Of a stretch of 64,000 bases of DNA, positions 46,651 to 57,136 are shown in pieces. The notes beneath the pieces were generated by a model that was given only the letters and a program-made list of their open reading frames with translations, was not told where the DNA came from and did not search any database. The stretch is from Melampsora larici-populina 98AG31. Taxonomy: Eukaryota; Basidiomycota; Pucciniomycetes; Pucciniales; Melampsoraceae. A program made the position numbers and the translations under genes. Position 1 is the stretch's first letter; the number at the start of each line of letters is the position of its first letter. Where the stretch lies: the NCBI RefSeq assembly GCF_000204055.1, contig NW_006768768.1, positions 246,150 to 310,149 on the forward strand, written 5' to 3'.

Positions 46651-47479
46651 ACAAAGGGTAGGTGGAGCAACTCTAGGTTGCTAGCTAAAAAGCAGGAAGC
46701 AAAGGTGTGTAATAAGGTGAAAGGTAGTAAATGCAGTGCATTAGTAACTCACGACCTTGTATACATTCATTGGACTGGAGACATTTGAAGTACAGGACTT
46801 TGCTTTAGTGGAAGGGTTACAGAAGGTTTCCATTGTGAAGTGTAGTAGGAAAAGATTTGTTTCAAGTGGAGGTGTGATCAAAAGCCATACGTCGGACACC
46901 TTGAGAAAAATTTGGATACCACAAGGTCCAATAGTAGACTTTATTCAAAGAAAGATGGCAATATAAAGGAGTTGAGTCAAACTTGGAATATGAGTGTAAG
47001 CCAGATAAAAAAAGGGAATGAGTAGGGGTATGTGACAGTTTGGGGAGAGGACAGGCGTACCAAGAACCAAAGGAATGTATAGGGATAATTGAACCCAAGG
47101 AATATACATGCCACCAAAGAATTGCAAAGGAAGCGCAAGGCAAAGCGGTGTACTTGGTACGGACCACCAAAGAAGGGAGCTTTTGACAACGGTTGAAGAG
47201 CCAATAAAAGGAAAAGTAGCACGGTTTCCAGAGCAAAAGCACAATATTGCAATAAGGAAAGTGTAAAAAAGCAAAGAAACAGTAAAACATCAAAAAGGCA
47301 ACCAAGGAACAGAGAAAAATGAGGAAACAAGAAAAGCAAATACACCATATGATGGACAAACTGAAATGAGGACCGCACACTCATGCAAGTCTGTTTGATG
47401 TATCTATATATTAGATTTGATAATAACATTCCCAACCTGTGTTTTTTGGAGGAAATCACCATTCCTATCTCCACTACCT

Positions 47480-48284
47480 GGGCAAACACTACACGTGTAC
47501 CACTTTGGAGGAATATCATTTTACTTGCTTTGCACTGTAAACTGGTAGCTCAGGACCCGAACTTTACCATTGAATTGCCTCAAAACTGTGACCCTATGTT
47601 TAAAAGTCTTCAAAAGGCAGGTATTTCGATCAAACCTTGGCGGGCCAGCTTTCATTCCGACAAAAGTAACATATTCCCTTCCAGTACGTTAGTAGAGCGG
47701 AACGGTGGGCAAATCCTATTTGAAAGTTCCATCATCAATATTATCGCCAGACGTCACTTGAAAGGAACCTCCCTTTTGAACTACCTGGAGGAGTTCCAGA
47801 TAAATGTCCAGGCAGCCAAGCTTCTTGTGGACTTCCAAAACTTTGTACCTGGACATCCTGGGTTTCCTTAGCCTCCGGCTGAGATCATTGCAAAGTTTCA
47901 GGTGAGCCATGTCAATTGTACTGTATCTATCTGCAAGCACACTGACCAAATAAAGTGTGTTTCTAGGTGGTTTGAACTTTCATAGCATTGAAAAATTTAA
48001 TGGCATCACCCTGGCCTAAAGACCTGTGGGCTATTGAAACAGCCCAGAATGAGAATCCCAAGAGAAATGTCAGCCAGATTTCCAAACTCATCCACGAAGA
48101 TGATGATCTTCTCTATCAGGCCCTTCAAGCTTGGTCGCACTGGACATTTAACTTGTACAAAGGTGAAGCTTTGTTGAGTGAAATATCTGCCAAAGGACGC
48201 CTCCTCTCAGGATTCCAGATGGTGGACCACAAGTTTGTCATTTTGAAATTGTTGCCTACGTGTGATGGCTGGACTGATCTTTGA
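47480..48284 (+). pseudogene. Unidentified protein fragments
   Basis: Two plus-strand open frames look like real protein: 47383-47871 (credible from about 47480) with ALHCKLVAQDPNFTIELPQN, KSLQKAGISIKPWRASFHSD, ESSIINIIARRHLKGTSLLN and VDFQNFVPGHPGFP, and 47988-48284 with WPKDLWAIETAQNENPKRNV, LIHEDDDLLYQALQAWSHWT and GEALLSEISAKGRLLSGFQM. A gap with GT-AG-like ends separates them. They follow the fragments at 44600-46650 on the same strand and may be the C-terminal part of the same gene. No family recognised. 48285-49727 holds no gene. Confidence 0.35.
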
Positions 48285-48754
48285 ATGTTCCCTTTATCCT
48301 GCTGTGGAATTCAGTCCCAAGATGTGGTGGTCAGCCAAAAACACAAGGGAGGAGGGCATATGTTTTTTTTCAAATTCACATAAGTGCTCTCCATTGTGTC
48401 AAGTCATAGGGTTACTTCCAGTCCACCCAGAAGTATTTTGACCAAGGGGTTCAGCAATGGGGTTGAAAATTATGGATCCAAATCCCATGCAAGGGGGGAT
48501 GAAGCAAGTTTTGATGACGGGGTGTCAGATATGATCTGTTCCACTCAAGTTGGTGGTTCTTTGTGTTGAACTTTCATCATTACAAATAGAAAGACTGTGT
48601 TCAGAAGTACAGCGCTTCTTGTATGTTTGGAAGCAGAGGTCATTAGTATTGATTGTTTGTAGGGCTGCGGTGTTTCTTGTTTGTGTTAGTCTGGTATTTT
48701 GCATCTCAATATCAATATATTTGTGCAGTTAAATTGGGTTGATAGCAACAACAA

Positions 48755-48960
48755 TGGGTTCATTGTTTTGGCACCCTGCTGTCCAAAAAACCTTCATCTT
48801 TGATAGCAAACTGATAATGATATAAATGATAGACCAAGCGAATAAACTGGGAGTTCACTGGTTTTGGTGCACTGCCTTCCAGGAAAGCTCTCCTGAAAGA
48901 GAACTCGTGACTAAAAGTAAATATCAGGTTCATCAATCTTGGCACCCTGCCATTTAACAA
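48755..48960. repeat. Short diverged direct repeats (TTGGCACCCTGC)
   Basis: GGTTCAT.....TTGGCACCCTGC occurs at about 48757 and 48929, with a weaker copy (TTTTGGTGCACTGCC) at about 48861, giving an ~85-bp period. No coding content. Confidence 0.4.
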
Positions 48961-49727
48961 ACTTAAACTGATGGTGAATGTCCTGATAAGATGTGGGCAA
49001 TTTTTTGGGGGTATCTATATTCTTTTGAGAAGAAAAGCATGACCAGCCAGAACCAAAATTGGTTTCATTTGAGTGGAGTGAAAGGACTTTTGCTCACTTT
49101 TTCTTTCACTCTTAAGTGAAAGCGCTTTCTTATACTTTTGAGTAAAAGCACTTATTTAAAACATTTGATTGGTGTATATCTAGAAAAGGAATCAGAATAA
49201 TGAAAGACATTGTACTTTTGTAAAGTTCAAAAAAACAGAAAGAACAAATCCTCTTAACAAGAATTTGAGCTAGATTATGATTGAAATTTTAGTCCATTAA
49301 AAGTCTAGAAAAAAAGATGATGCTCTCTTCAAGTATGGCTTTTGAGTTGTGAAATGGAAACTTGCTTTTAATCTGGAATTCTTCATGGAGCTCCCGGGCT
49401 TTTGCATTGCATTGGTTTTATGGCAAAATGAAAGCACCAAATGGCCATGTGACACCATTTTTGCATCAGTCTAATGCATACACAAACAGAATCATCAAAA
49501 GGCAACAATAGGACAAATAACATGGATCCCTTGCATAAGATGTAACATGAACAATTGACTTGGTACATTATTGATAAGTGGAGAAGAAGTTAAAAGAATT
49601 AGTTCAGTGGTGTAATATTGTTGTCAAAAGTTCAATTGTGGGGTTGAATGAGTGAAATGGCTGTTGCAATGATGCCGTAATGTTTGATCTAGAAGATTGG
49701 AACAATCAGCTTGGTCCATTGTCATTG

Positions 49728-49865
49728 CTAGTCGCAACATACCTCAGCAATGAAGAATTTGGTTTCTCTATCATTGCCCATGAGGGTAGCATCCACACAG
49801 ATCTTTCCATTAACAATCAGGTCGCTGCAATAAGTTGGTAGTGGGGTATAGTCAACAAAGTTATA
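49728..49865 (-). pseudogene. Coding fragment split from 54117-55200 by the pogo element
   Basis: The minus strand reads YNFVDYTPLPTYCSDLIVNG and KICVDATLMGNDRETKFFIA, ending EVCCD. On the other side of the pogo element the same strand ends in LSHSGQEQFPRH, so the two pieces meet across the TA target site. Family unknown. Confidence 0.4.
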
Positions 49866-51754
49866 TACAGTCAAACCTGTCATAAGGCATACCCCTGGTT
49901 TGACCATTTTTGTATGCCTTAACACAGGTTAAGCCTTATGACAATTTGCTGTGATATGCCATATTGTTATGTGTTTAAGTTTATTACTGTGATATGGCAT
50001 GATTCCATGCCATATGATCTAATCCTGTGTTATGACATAATATTATGTCTTTGGATGTGATAGTTTTTCAGCATCAAATTTTTGACTGCAGCGCTTGTAC
50101 AACTGATAAGCGCACATGATATTAATGTGTGTATGTAGATTCGATGACTGTGTAGAGAAGCCAAATAAGAGCAGAGGTTTAAGTGACTTTTTTTGGTGCA
50201 AAGCAGTCCAAGGTAACACTTTTGTTTTTTGTTGGCATATTTGATATATGAATCAACATTGTTTTCAAGTGCACGGAGAGGAGTGTCAAGATCGGTTCCC
50301 TCAATATAAGCAAGGAGCATCGAGATTGCTGACATTGCCTGAGCACTTGTGGGTATAGGCTCAGTTTCAGCATTTTGTTTGGGGTCTTCATCTTCTTTCA
50401 CCTCTTCAAATCTTGCAAAGACTTCCTCCGGGGTTTCCAAGTCAAGGAATTGTGGGGTTTCATTTTCCGGAAAGATAAGCTCAGTAGCAGACATTTGGTT
50501 TGCAGGTGCAAGTAAACCAGCATCCTGAAGGTGCTGGAGATCATCTTTGCGACCACTCTCTATATTCACAATTGGATTGATGATCCTAGATAAAGAACAA
50601 CTTGAGAATCGGTGATGTGCTATTTTGAGCATTTTTGACTTTGAGGTGTAATAAATGACTTACTGGACATTGTCATTAAATTCCATGATTCCAGTCTGGC
50701 GCCAGCAATTCTTGATTTTTTTGCCAGAGACTGCAGTCCATGCGTGCTTACAGAGTCGCATGGCAGTGAGTATGTTGATTTTGTAGATGTTGGCTGTTTT
50801 GACTTTCAATGAGAGCTGTCGGAGGCTTTGGTGCAAGTATTGTTTGCAATATTTAGCTTTGAGGGCATGGATTATACCAGCATCACAAGGTTTGACATGA
50901 GTAGTGAGGTTAGGCAGGAAAACCCAAGCTGTATGTTCTTGAGGAAACGTTTGGGGACTGTGTGGCCTGGAAAGTTATCAACCCAAAGCAAAATCTTGTG
51001 ATTTAGCTTGTGATCCCACTCACCAATCCATGCCATGAAGATATTTGATGTCATCCAGGCCGTAGCATTGTTGTACTAATTGTATCCAAGCTGTCTGGGG
51101 GTTTACCTTTGCAAACTCGGGGGAAAGCAGATTTTCCAATGGAACCAAGATGATACTCGTTGGAACCATTGGCATTGCAGGTGACGACAAGAGTCAGCCA
51201 ATTAATTGAAATCTTAACACTGCCCCCACTGTCAGTAGCCAATCCTTTATTGGGGGGCATCCTAGAGGAAAGTGAAATCAAAATTTAAATGTGCAGTTGT
51301 ATGTTTAATGAGATGGAGTAAGATAAAACTACGCGTAGAAAAGACCGGTTTCATCCATGTCATAGATCTCTGAGGGATGATATTTGGAGTCGATTTCTTG
51401 AACCCGCTTGACTTTGGCTTCAACGATGGCGGGATCGGCCAAGGCAGCTTCACCGTTTTTCTTAGAGCTATGAAGGACATATATCAATGCTTGAAAGTGT
51501 CCAACCAGCCACCACTAAGATTGAGCCAATTTTTACTTGGAATCCCTTCAAGACGTGCAAAATCCTTCCATTTATCTCAGATTTCATCACCGCCCAACAA
51601 AGGACCTGATTTCATAGCTGACTCGATCCAAGTGGAAAGAAGGCTGTCTACCTTCGGAAAAGTCACTGTTTGAAGTTGCTTGATGTCGGGCGCGCACTGC
51701 AAAATTTTTGCTTGTATGCTTGATTTGTTGCTGACCCACTTGCTGACCACACAG

Positions 51755-51951
51755 CCAACAAAGATGCCTCGGATTGAAAAATCCGAAGTATCATCGGACT
51801 CAAATCCTTGGACAAAATCTTTCTGAGGTTTTGATCCGAGGTATCATTTTGCGTCAAACAATACCTCAGATCAAATCCTTGGACGAGACCCGTCCAAGAG
51901 TTTCCATCCGATGATGCCTTGGATTTTTCAATCCGAGGCATCTATGTTGGC
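51755..51951. mobile_element. ~195-bp palindromic MITE inside pogo
   Basis: Arms CCAACAAAGATGCCTCGGAT and its near-exact reverse complement at about 51931-51950 continue inward for some 60 bases (shared GATTGAAAAATCC, ATCATCGGA, CTTGGAC). The whole segment can fold on itself. It separates the Psq and CENP-B HTH coding parts. A target duplication was not resolved. Confidence 0.75.
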
Positions 51952-52084
51952 AATGCCAGTGGCTGCTTGATGTCAAGATGAGACCATTTGTTTGAGAAGT
52001 GCTTAGCAGTCTTTGTTTGACTTTCTCCATTGGCATGGTGCCAGTTGAGGACCATCACCTTCTCTAAGTAAGTTGCATCACATT

Positions 52085-53239
52085 AATGGTATTCAAAACT
52101 CGAGAAATGGGTCCGAGAAGTGTCAAGAAGTGACATCTAGGAACTTCTCAGACACTTCCAAGATGTCTCTTGGTTTTTGGAGTTTCTGGGCCCTAGAAGC
52201 ATCTTCCCATATGAATGTGCATAACCAACCGACCCTTCTCACATCTCTTCCCACTTTTACATCGACTCGATCAACACCACACCATCATACACATCACTTA
52301 TCCGCCAATTTTCACTTGTAGCTCCTGCTATTCTTTTGGCCTTTGTCTGATCATTGATCAAACCACATATCTGGGAAACAGTGCTCGTTTTTAAGTGTAT
52401 TTTGTCTGTCTCAAATATGTACTTAGAACTGAATTTCACTCGGATTTGCTTTGTATGCAAAGCTAATGTATTCACTTATGAGTAGCAAGGACAATCATTG
52501 TCTCATTTTCATTTTTGAAGCTACATAAGCCGTGTCTAAATGCAATTCTTTGTACCAATGTGACCAGGACAAGGTACAACAAACAACTCATTTTTGGAAG
52601 ATGGGATAGGGAGTGTGGTGAAATTAATTGTTAAAATTCATCGCTTGTTAGATCTTGATTTGGATTTTGGTCGATTGGTGGATTTCAACTGGTCGTTCAA
52701 TTTTGATTGATCGTTCTATTGCAATCGGTCGTTCTATTTCAATTGATCGTCCAATTTCAATCAATTATTTGCCTTTGGTCAATTTGTGTTTGATCAAATT
52801 CTGATTCAACATAATTGTTTTTCTTAAGGTGATTGATCAAATAAAAGGTGAGATGAATTGACAACAAAAGCAATTTTCAAGTCAGAAACAAATCAGCCAT
52901 GGAGGAGATGAATAGGACAATGACTGACACAAACAGTTGGACAGGTCACTCGTCCAGGAGATTGGTTTGAAGACTGAGTTGATTCCTTCAAGTGTTGTAT
53001 GTCAATGGCAGTCGAAGTTGTCATGTGTAGAGCGAAGAGTGAGATGATATTCACCTGTTAAGAGGTGTTTGTGGCAAGACAGACGTGAGTTGATGGGGAT
53101 GGGGGAATGATGGGTGTCTCAAATCTATCAAGAAAGGTCCAGAAGTGACATCCAGAAACATCTTGAAGGTGTCCAAGAAGCTTCTAGATGTCACTTCTTG
53201 ACACTTCTCGGGCCCGTTTCTCGAGTTTTGAATACCATT
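52085..53239. mobile_element. 1,155-bp inverted-repeat element inside pogo (ATT duplication)
   Basis: Both ends start AATGGTATTCAAAACTCGAG and match for about 100 bases, including GAGAAGTGTCAAGAAGTGAC. ATT at 52082-52084 and 53240-53242 is a 3-bp duplication, as in PIF/Harbinger- or CACTA-type elements. There is no credible gene inside. Around 52690-52762 is a four-copy 18-bp tandem repeat (TGATCGTTCTATTGCAAT and variants). Confidence 0.85.
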
Positions 53240-54116
53240 ATTGAGTGGAAGATTGTGATTGTTTTTTGATCTCTGTTTTCTTGCAAGGTTGAGATTTCTT
53301 TCCTGCCTCAAGTTTTTGGCTATCATTGTCAGCAGTTAAGATTGAAGGGTGTTTTTTGCGTTTTTTCTGTTCATCTGCAGCGGTATTGGTTTTGACCTGG
53401 CAATAAGCATCAATGATGTTTTTGAGGGTGTTGAATTGAGTAAAAGTGAGTAAAGAAGGTGATGATCATTCATCCAGTGTAAGAAATTTGGCAATAAGAA
53501 GCTCTCTGTCAATTCAATTTCCGCCTTTGTCTTTCCACTCTTCATCTTCAGGTGAGAGGGCCTTGCCAGCTACTTGACTAGATTTAATTTCTGTTATCCT
53601 ATCTTCAAGCTTGGTCTGTAGATGTTGGAGGGCAGCTTCAAGCTGATCAAGTTCGTGTCCCTCAGTCATTAGATCCGGAGGAAATTCAGAAGGGACAAGG
53701 CTAGATGGTGCAATGAAGATCACATTTCCAATTTGACTAGCATAAGGTGGAGGATTTGGATTGAATTCAAGCGGGGCTAAAGAGAAAGAGGGGGGATCTT
53801 CTTCATGATCTGCAGGTATAGTCTTCTTTGAAGTCTTCTTGGGTGGCATGAGCTTAATTGAATTGAGTAAAATGTATGTGCGCTTGAATTTTTTCAATTC
53901 AGATGCTCTAGCAGGGCGCTTTCAAGCCCTAAACGTATTTGACACAGTATTTTCATGTCATCAGACCTAATAGGGTTTGGCTTAAAAGTATGCCATATAA
54001 GCTTTTATGCGGTAAGCATGAAATTTGGCCCTGACCAACCCGGTTTGACCAAAATGGTATGTGATAACACAGGTTAAGCAATTATACAGGTATCCCTTAT
54101 GGCAGGTTTGACTGTA

Positions 54117-55196
54117 TGACGGGGAAATTGTTCCTGCCCGGAGTGTGATAAACTGACAACAACAGTAAGCGCGTCAAAGCGGAAGAAAACAACTGACCAA
54201 GGCATGGGAATATGTGTGAGTGACGGCAAGGATGGCGCTCCAAGGCATTGCGGGCCTAGAACCTTCTTCAAATGTGATTGATTGGACTAGGCCAATGCCG
54301 CTGACTCAGGCTTTCTTTTCAAGGGGGTTAAGACCGGCTTGCAGTGGACCCACATTCACCTGAATCTTGGGAGGATGCTTGATCAGTGGCTTTTTAGTAA
54401 CCTTGGTTTGGCCTAACAGTCCAGAGATGTTGTAGTTCTTGCCTTGCTGTGATACATAGTCTTCGGTTCCAAAAATGTTTGTATTGATTGTATCAGTAAT
54501 GAGATTGCCGTTGGGTTCAAGAGCAAGAACAAGAGTAGCTTGGGATTGGTGCTATGCCAAGAATCCAGGATTGATGTAAACCCACTATGACAGGAAGTGA
54601 GTCAAGTGATATATGTGGCCTGAATTGAATTGGATGACTCACGAAACTGGTAACAGAGGGCATTGATAATCAAGGGGAGTGACATGGTGTTAATGATGCG
54701 AAACAGGATTTTGAATGGCACCAGATATGCACTTTTGAAGAATTGTGACTCTATGATATGCATCTGACTCAGCGTATACAGCCAAGCTAGCCTCTTTGAC
54801 ATGCCGTTTAGACAACTCTGAAGTAGCATGCCAAAAGCAATTCAATTTCTTTGGAAATGATGATTCAAGATGTCATGGGATTTCTCTTCCATCAATGATT
54901 GTGGCTTTTGGCTGTAAATAGCCTGTAGCAAAGCCTATGTGGGTTTGTTTCAAAACACCAACTCATTGTGATGATTGTTGGATGGCTGCAATTGTGGGCC
55001 AAATCAGTATGTATTGCACATTGCATCTGATGCGTCCATGAGAGGTCAGCATGGGTGGGTATTGTTGGAAACACTTGAAAGCCGTGTTGATCCAATCATT
55101 CTCATGGTTTGTTGGTGTAGAGGTTTGCATTAGGAGGAATGTGCCCCTGTCCATATTTGTGTGGATGAATGTGTGAGGAAGCAGTGGAGATGACAA
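54117..55196 (-). pseudogene. Unidentified protein fragments, right of pogo
   Basis: Minus-strand readings with several stops look like protein: NDWINTAFKCFQQYPPMLTS and GRIRCNVQYILIWPTIAAIQ (55110-54965), HIGFATGYLQPKATII, then ELSKRHVKEASLAVYAESDA (about 54810), ALEPNGNLITDTINTNIFGT and EDYVSQQGKNYNISGLLGQT (54530-54410), KHPPKIQVNVGPLQAGLNPL, and finally LSHSGQEQFPRH up to the pogo end. Continuation is at 49728-49865. Family not recognised. Confidence 0.4.
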
Positions 55197-55365
55197 TATG
55201 TTGTTGGGTCATGGAAATGTCAGCTCATGAAGTCTTCAGTGGTCACACTGGACATGTAGCCTGCGCCTAAAAAACAAAGTACTATGTACACTGCTTTGAA
55301 AAGATGTGTAGCTTTGCTACAAATGAAGTTGAAAGTTGAGTTATTTGTTGCAATTTAGAGTTAAC

Positions 55366-56110
55366 TAGAGAACATGTGGGCATGCCCGCCACAGTATTAT
55401 TGTCCCACAAGCTACCTGTACCTGCTCAACATCCCAAAACTATGGGAAAGAAGTAAGCAAACTTGCCGAGTTGTCATAGCCTCATTGTTCAGAAGGACCT
55501 GTAGTTTTGCCATAAGTATCCTCTTGAATAATGTATCTTTCAAATTAAACCCAGGTCCAATATAGCCGTGTTATCATCCAATGAGCCTTTTACATGCTTA
55601 AAGGTGTTAACCAGCATTCCATAATCATCTTCATAATACACGGAGTTCAAAATGTCTTCAATATTAGGAGCTATCATTCTGGACTTGATAACATGAACAA
55701 AATTGGTTTGAAGTTTGTAGTAAGCTGGATTCATTAGCATATGCAGATAGTTTAACTTGATATTTCTAGACATTCATTACTACCATTCAGACCTTTGTAT
55801 ATGGTCATAGAGTGAGAATCCCACAAGGGTTCAATGCAAGTACCGTTCATTGCTCACTAGTAGAGAATGATGTTATTAAACACACCATCAAGAAATATGA
55901 ATAGTACAACAGCACCCTTGTGGGTGTCCATGGGACAGGACACGGTCAAAGTGTGGGCCTACACTTTTGTGGAAGAGAAGGAGTTGGTTACCATTGGTGG
56001 CATAAATAGAAGGCTTCTTGAAGTATATAAGCAGTTTTTTTTAACCACAATGACCCGTGAAGATAGCCAAAAGAAGGAGATGTACAGCAGTGGAAGGTTT
56101 GGGGTTTAGG
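55366..56110 (+). pseudogene. Second copy of the unidentified protein family
   Basis: LTREHVGMPATVLLSHKLPV resembles TREHAGMPATLQLPNTKLAT at 46250, and the underlying DNA shares about 24 bases with one mismatch pair. Further on, MLLNTPSRNMNSTTAPLWVS and GQDTVKVWAYTFVEEKELVT (55867-56109) look protein-like. On the opposite strand 55773-55540 also reads well (NIEDILNSVYYEDDYGMLVN), so the coding strand is not certain. 56111-57080 holds no gene I can support. Confidence 0.3.
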
Positions 56111-57136
56111 ATGGGGTGGAGCCTGAGGCAAACTGAGGCAAAGACAAAGACACCAAAGAGGAGACAGATAAGGGAGAAATTGTAAAAAATTGTAAAAAAA
56201 GTGAGGAAAAAGGGTATGAGAGCCTGAGGCTGTTTTTTTATAATAAATCAAGTGTATATTTGAATTGTATAATCTAAGATGTGAATACAAATTTCATAGG
56301 TGATTTAATGCTTAATGCAAGTCTGGTGCACATCTTCATGTTTTAGATGAAATGATAAATTGGCTGGAAGATTCAAGAGTGGAATTGGTTTGGGGAGGAA
56401 TAAATGATTGAGAAACTCAAGAAATGAAAGTGGCTGCCACAGGCCCTCTTTTTATAGGGAAAAATGAACATACATCAGGCTGAACATATGACATTTGGAG
56501 CAAGAATTGGCAAAGCTGGACACACATCATTTAAAGTAAGAATTGGAAAAGCTCACTGTCCAAGAGTGCAAGTCAATCTAAGAATTGTATAATCACAGTC
56601 ATGCATTAATGAAGAACACAATGTGATTGCATGAATCAAATGGACAAACAAACTGTAAAAACATTTGTGGACTAAGCTTGAAAAGCATGACAAGTGTGAA
56701 CAAAAGCAGAATATTTCACTACATACAAAGAAAGTGTGATTGCACCCACTTTAAGTGCATCAAAAAACTTTGTTGTGTGCTACCCATAAGGTGAGAGAAG
56801 CAGTCTTGCACTAACAAAGAAAGGGTATGTAATCACATTCTACATCTGGAATATAAAAAGCACAAAAGCACAAGGACGGATTTAGGTTTAAAAAGCATGA
56901 AAAGTGCCATGATGCAAAAGAACTGGGAGCACATGAAGATTGAACAGGTTTTTATAATTCATTGCTTATAGTGTTTTTAGAGCCGTGAAGCTATTAGACA
57001 CTGCATGTTTTCCAGCACCGGTAAAACCCCTCTGGCTGTGTCAGGGAAAAGGTTGCTGTTGGCTTTTTCAACTATTATACATTTTTTTTGGGTGTAAGAT
57101 AAGATGTGGACGCGCTAAAGGATGGGGATGAGAGTT

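Larger units (their letters stand above)
50030..53849 (-). pseudogene. pogo-type DDE transposase (CENP-B HTH), disrupted
   Basis: ATG 53849 starts MPPKKTSKKTIPADHEEDPP; a coiled coil (LEAALQHLQTKLEDRITEIK) and a second frame (FTQFNTLKNIIDAYCQVKTN) follow, up to the MITE at 53239. Past it comes the Psq-type HTH (YLEKVMVLNWHHANGESQTK, TAKHFSNKWSHLDIKQP), a second MITE, and a CENP-B HTH (KVDSLLSTWIESAMKSGPLL, 51660-51490). The DDE core is recognisable: IYDMDETGLFYA (51360-51312), an intron, LTLVVTCNANGSNEYHLGSI, ILLWVDNFPGHTVPKRFLKN (about 51000), and FLPNLTTHVKPCDAGIIHAL (about 50910), so all three acidic residues survive. A C-terminal region runs to 50030. Frame shifts near 51080 and 50930 and both insertions inactivate it. 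The enzyme would cut at TA-flanked ends. Confidence 0.85.
49868..54114 (-). mobile_element. pogo/Tigger-like DNA transposon (TA target site)
   Basis: Both ends are CAGTCAAACCTG(T/C)CATAAGG in inverted orientation, flanked by TA at 49866-49867 and 54115-54116. Similar internal words (ACCGGGTTGGTC/ CTGGTTTGACC, AACACAGGTTAAGC) extend the inverted similarity to ~80 bases. The element is 4,247 bp, encodes a CENP-B/pogo transposase on the minus strand, and contains two smaller inverted-repeat elements (51755-51951 and 52085-53239). Confidence 0.9.

Noticed and set aside
46862..47519. Long hydrophobic minus-strand frames that look like membrane proteins
   Set aside because: Composition arises from reading A/G-rich plus-strand DNA backwards (Phe/Leu-rich); three overlapping frames all look alike, and no start context or introns support them.
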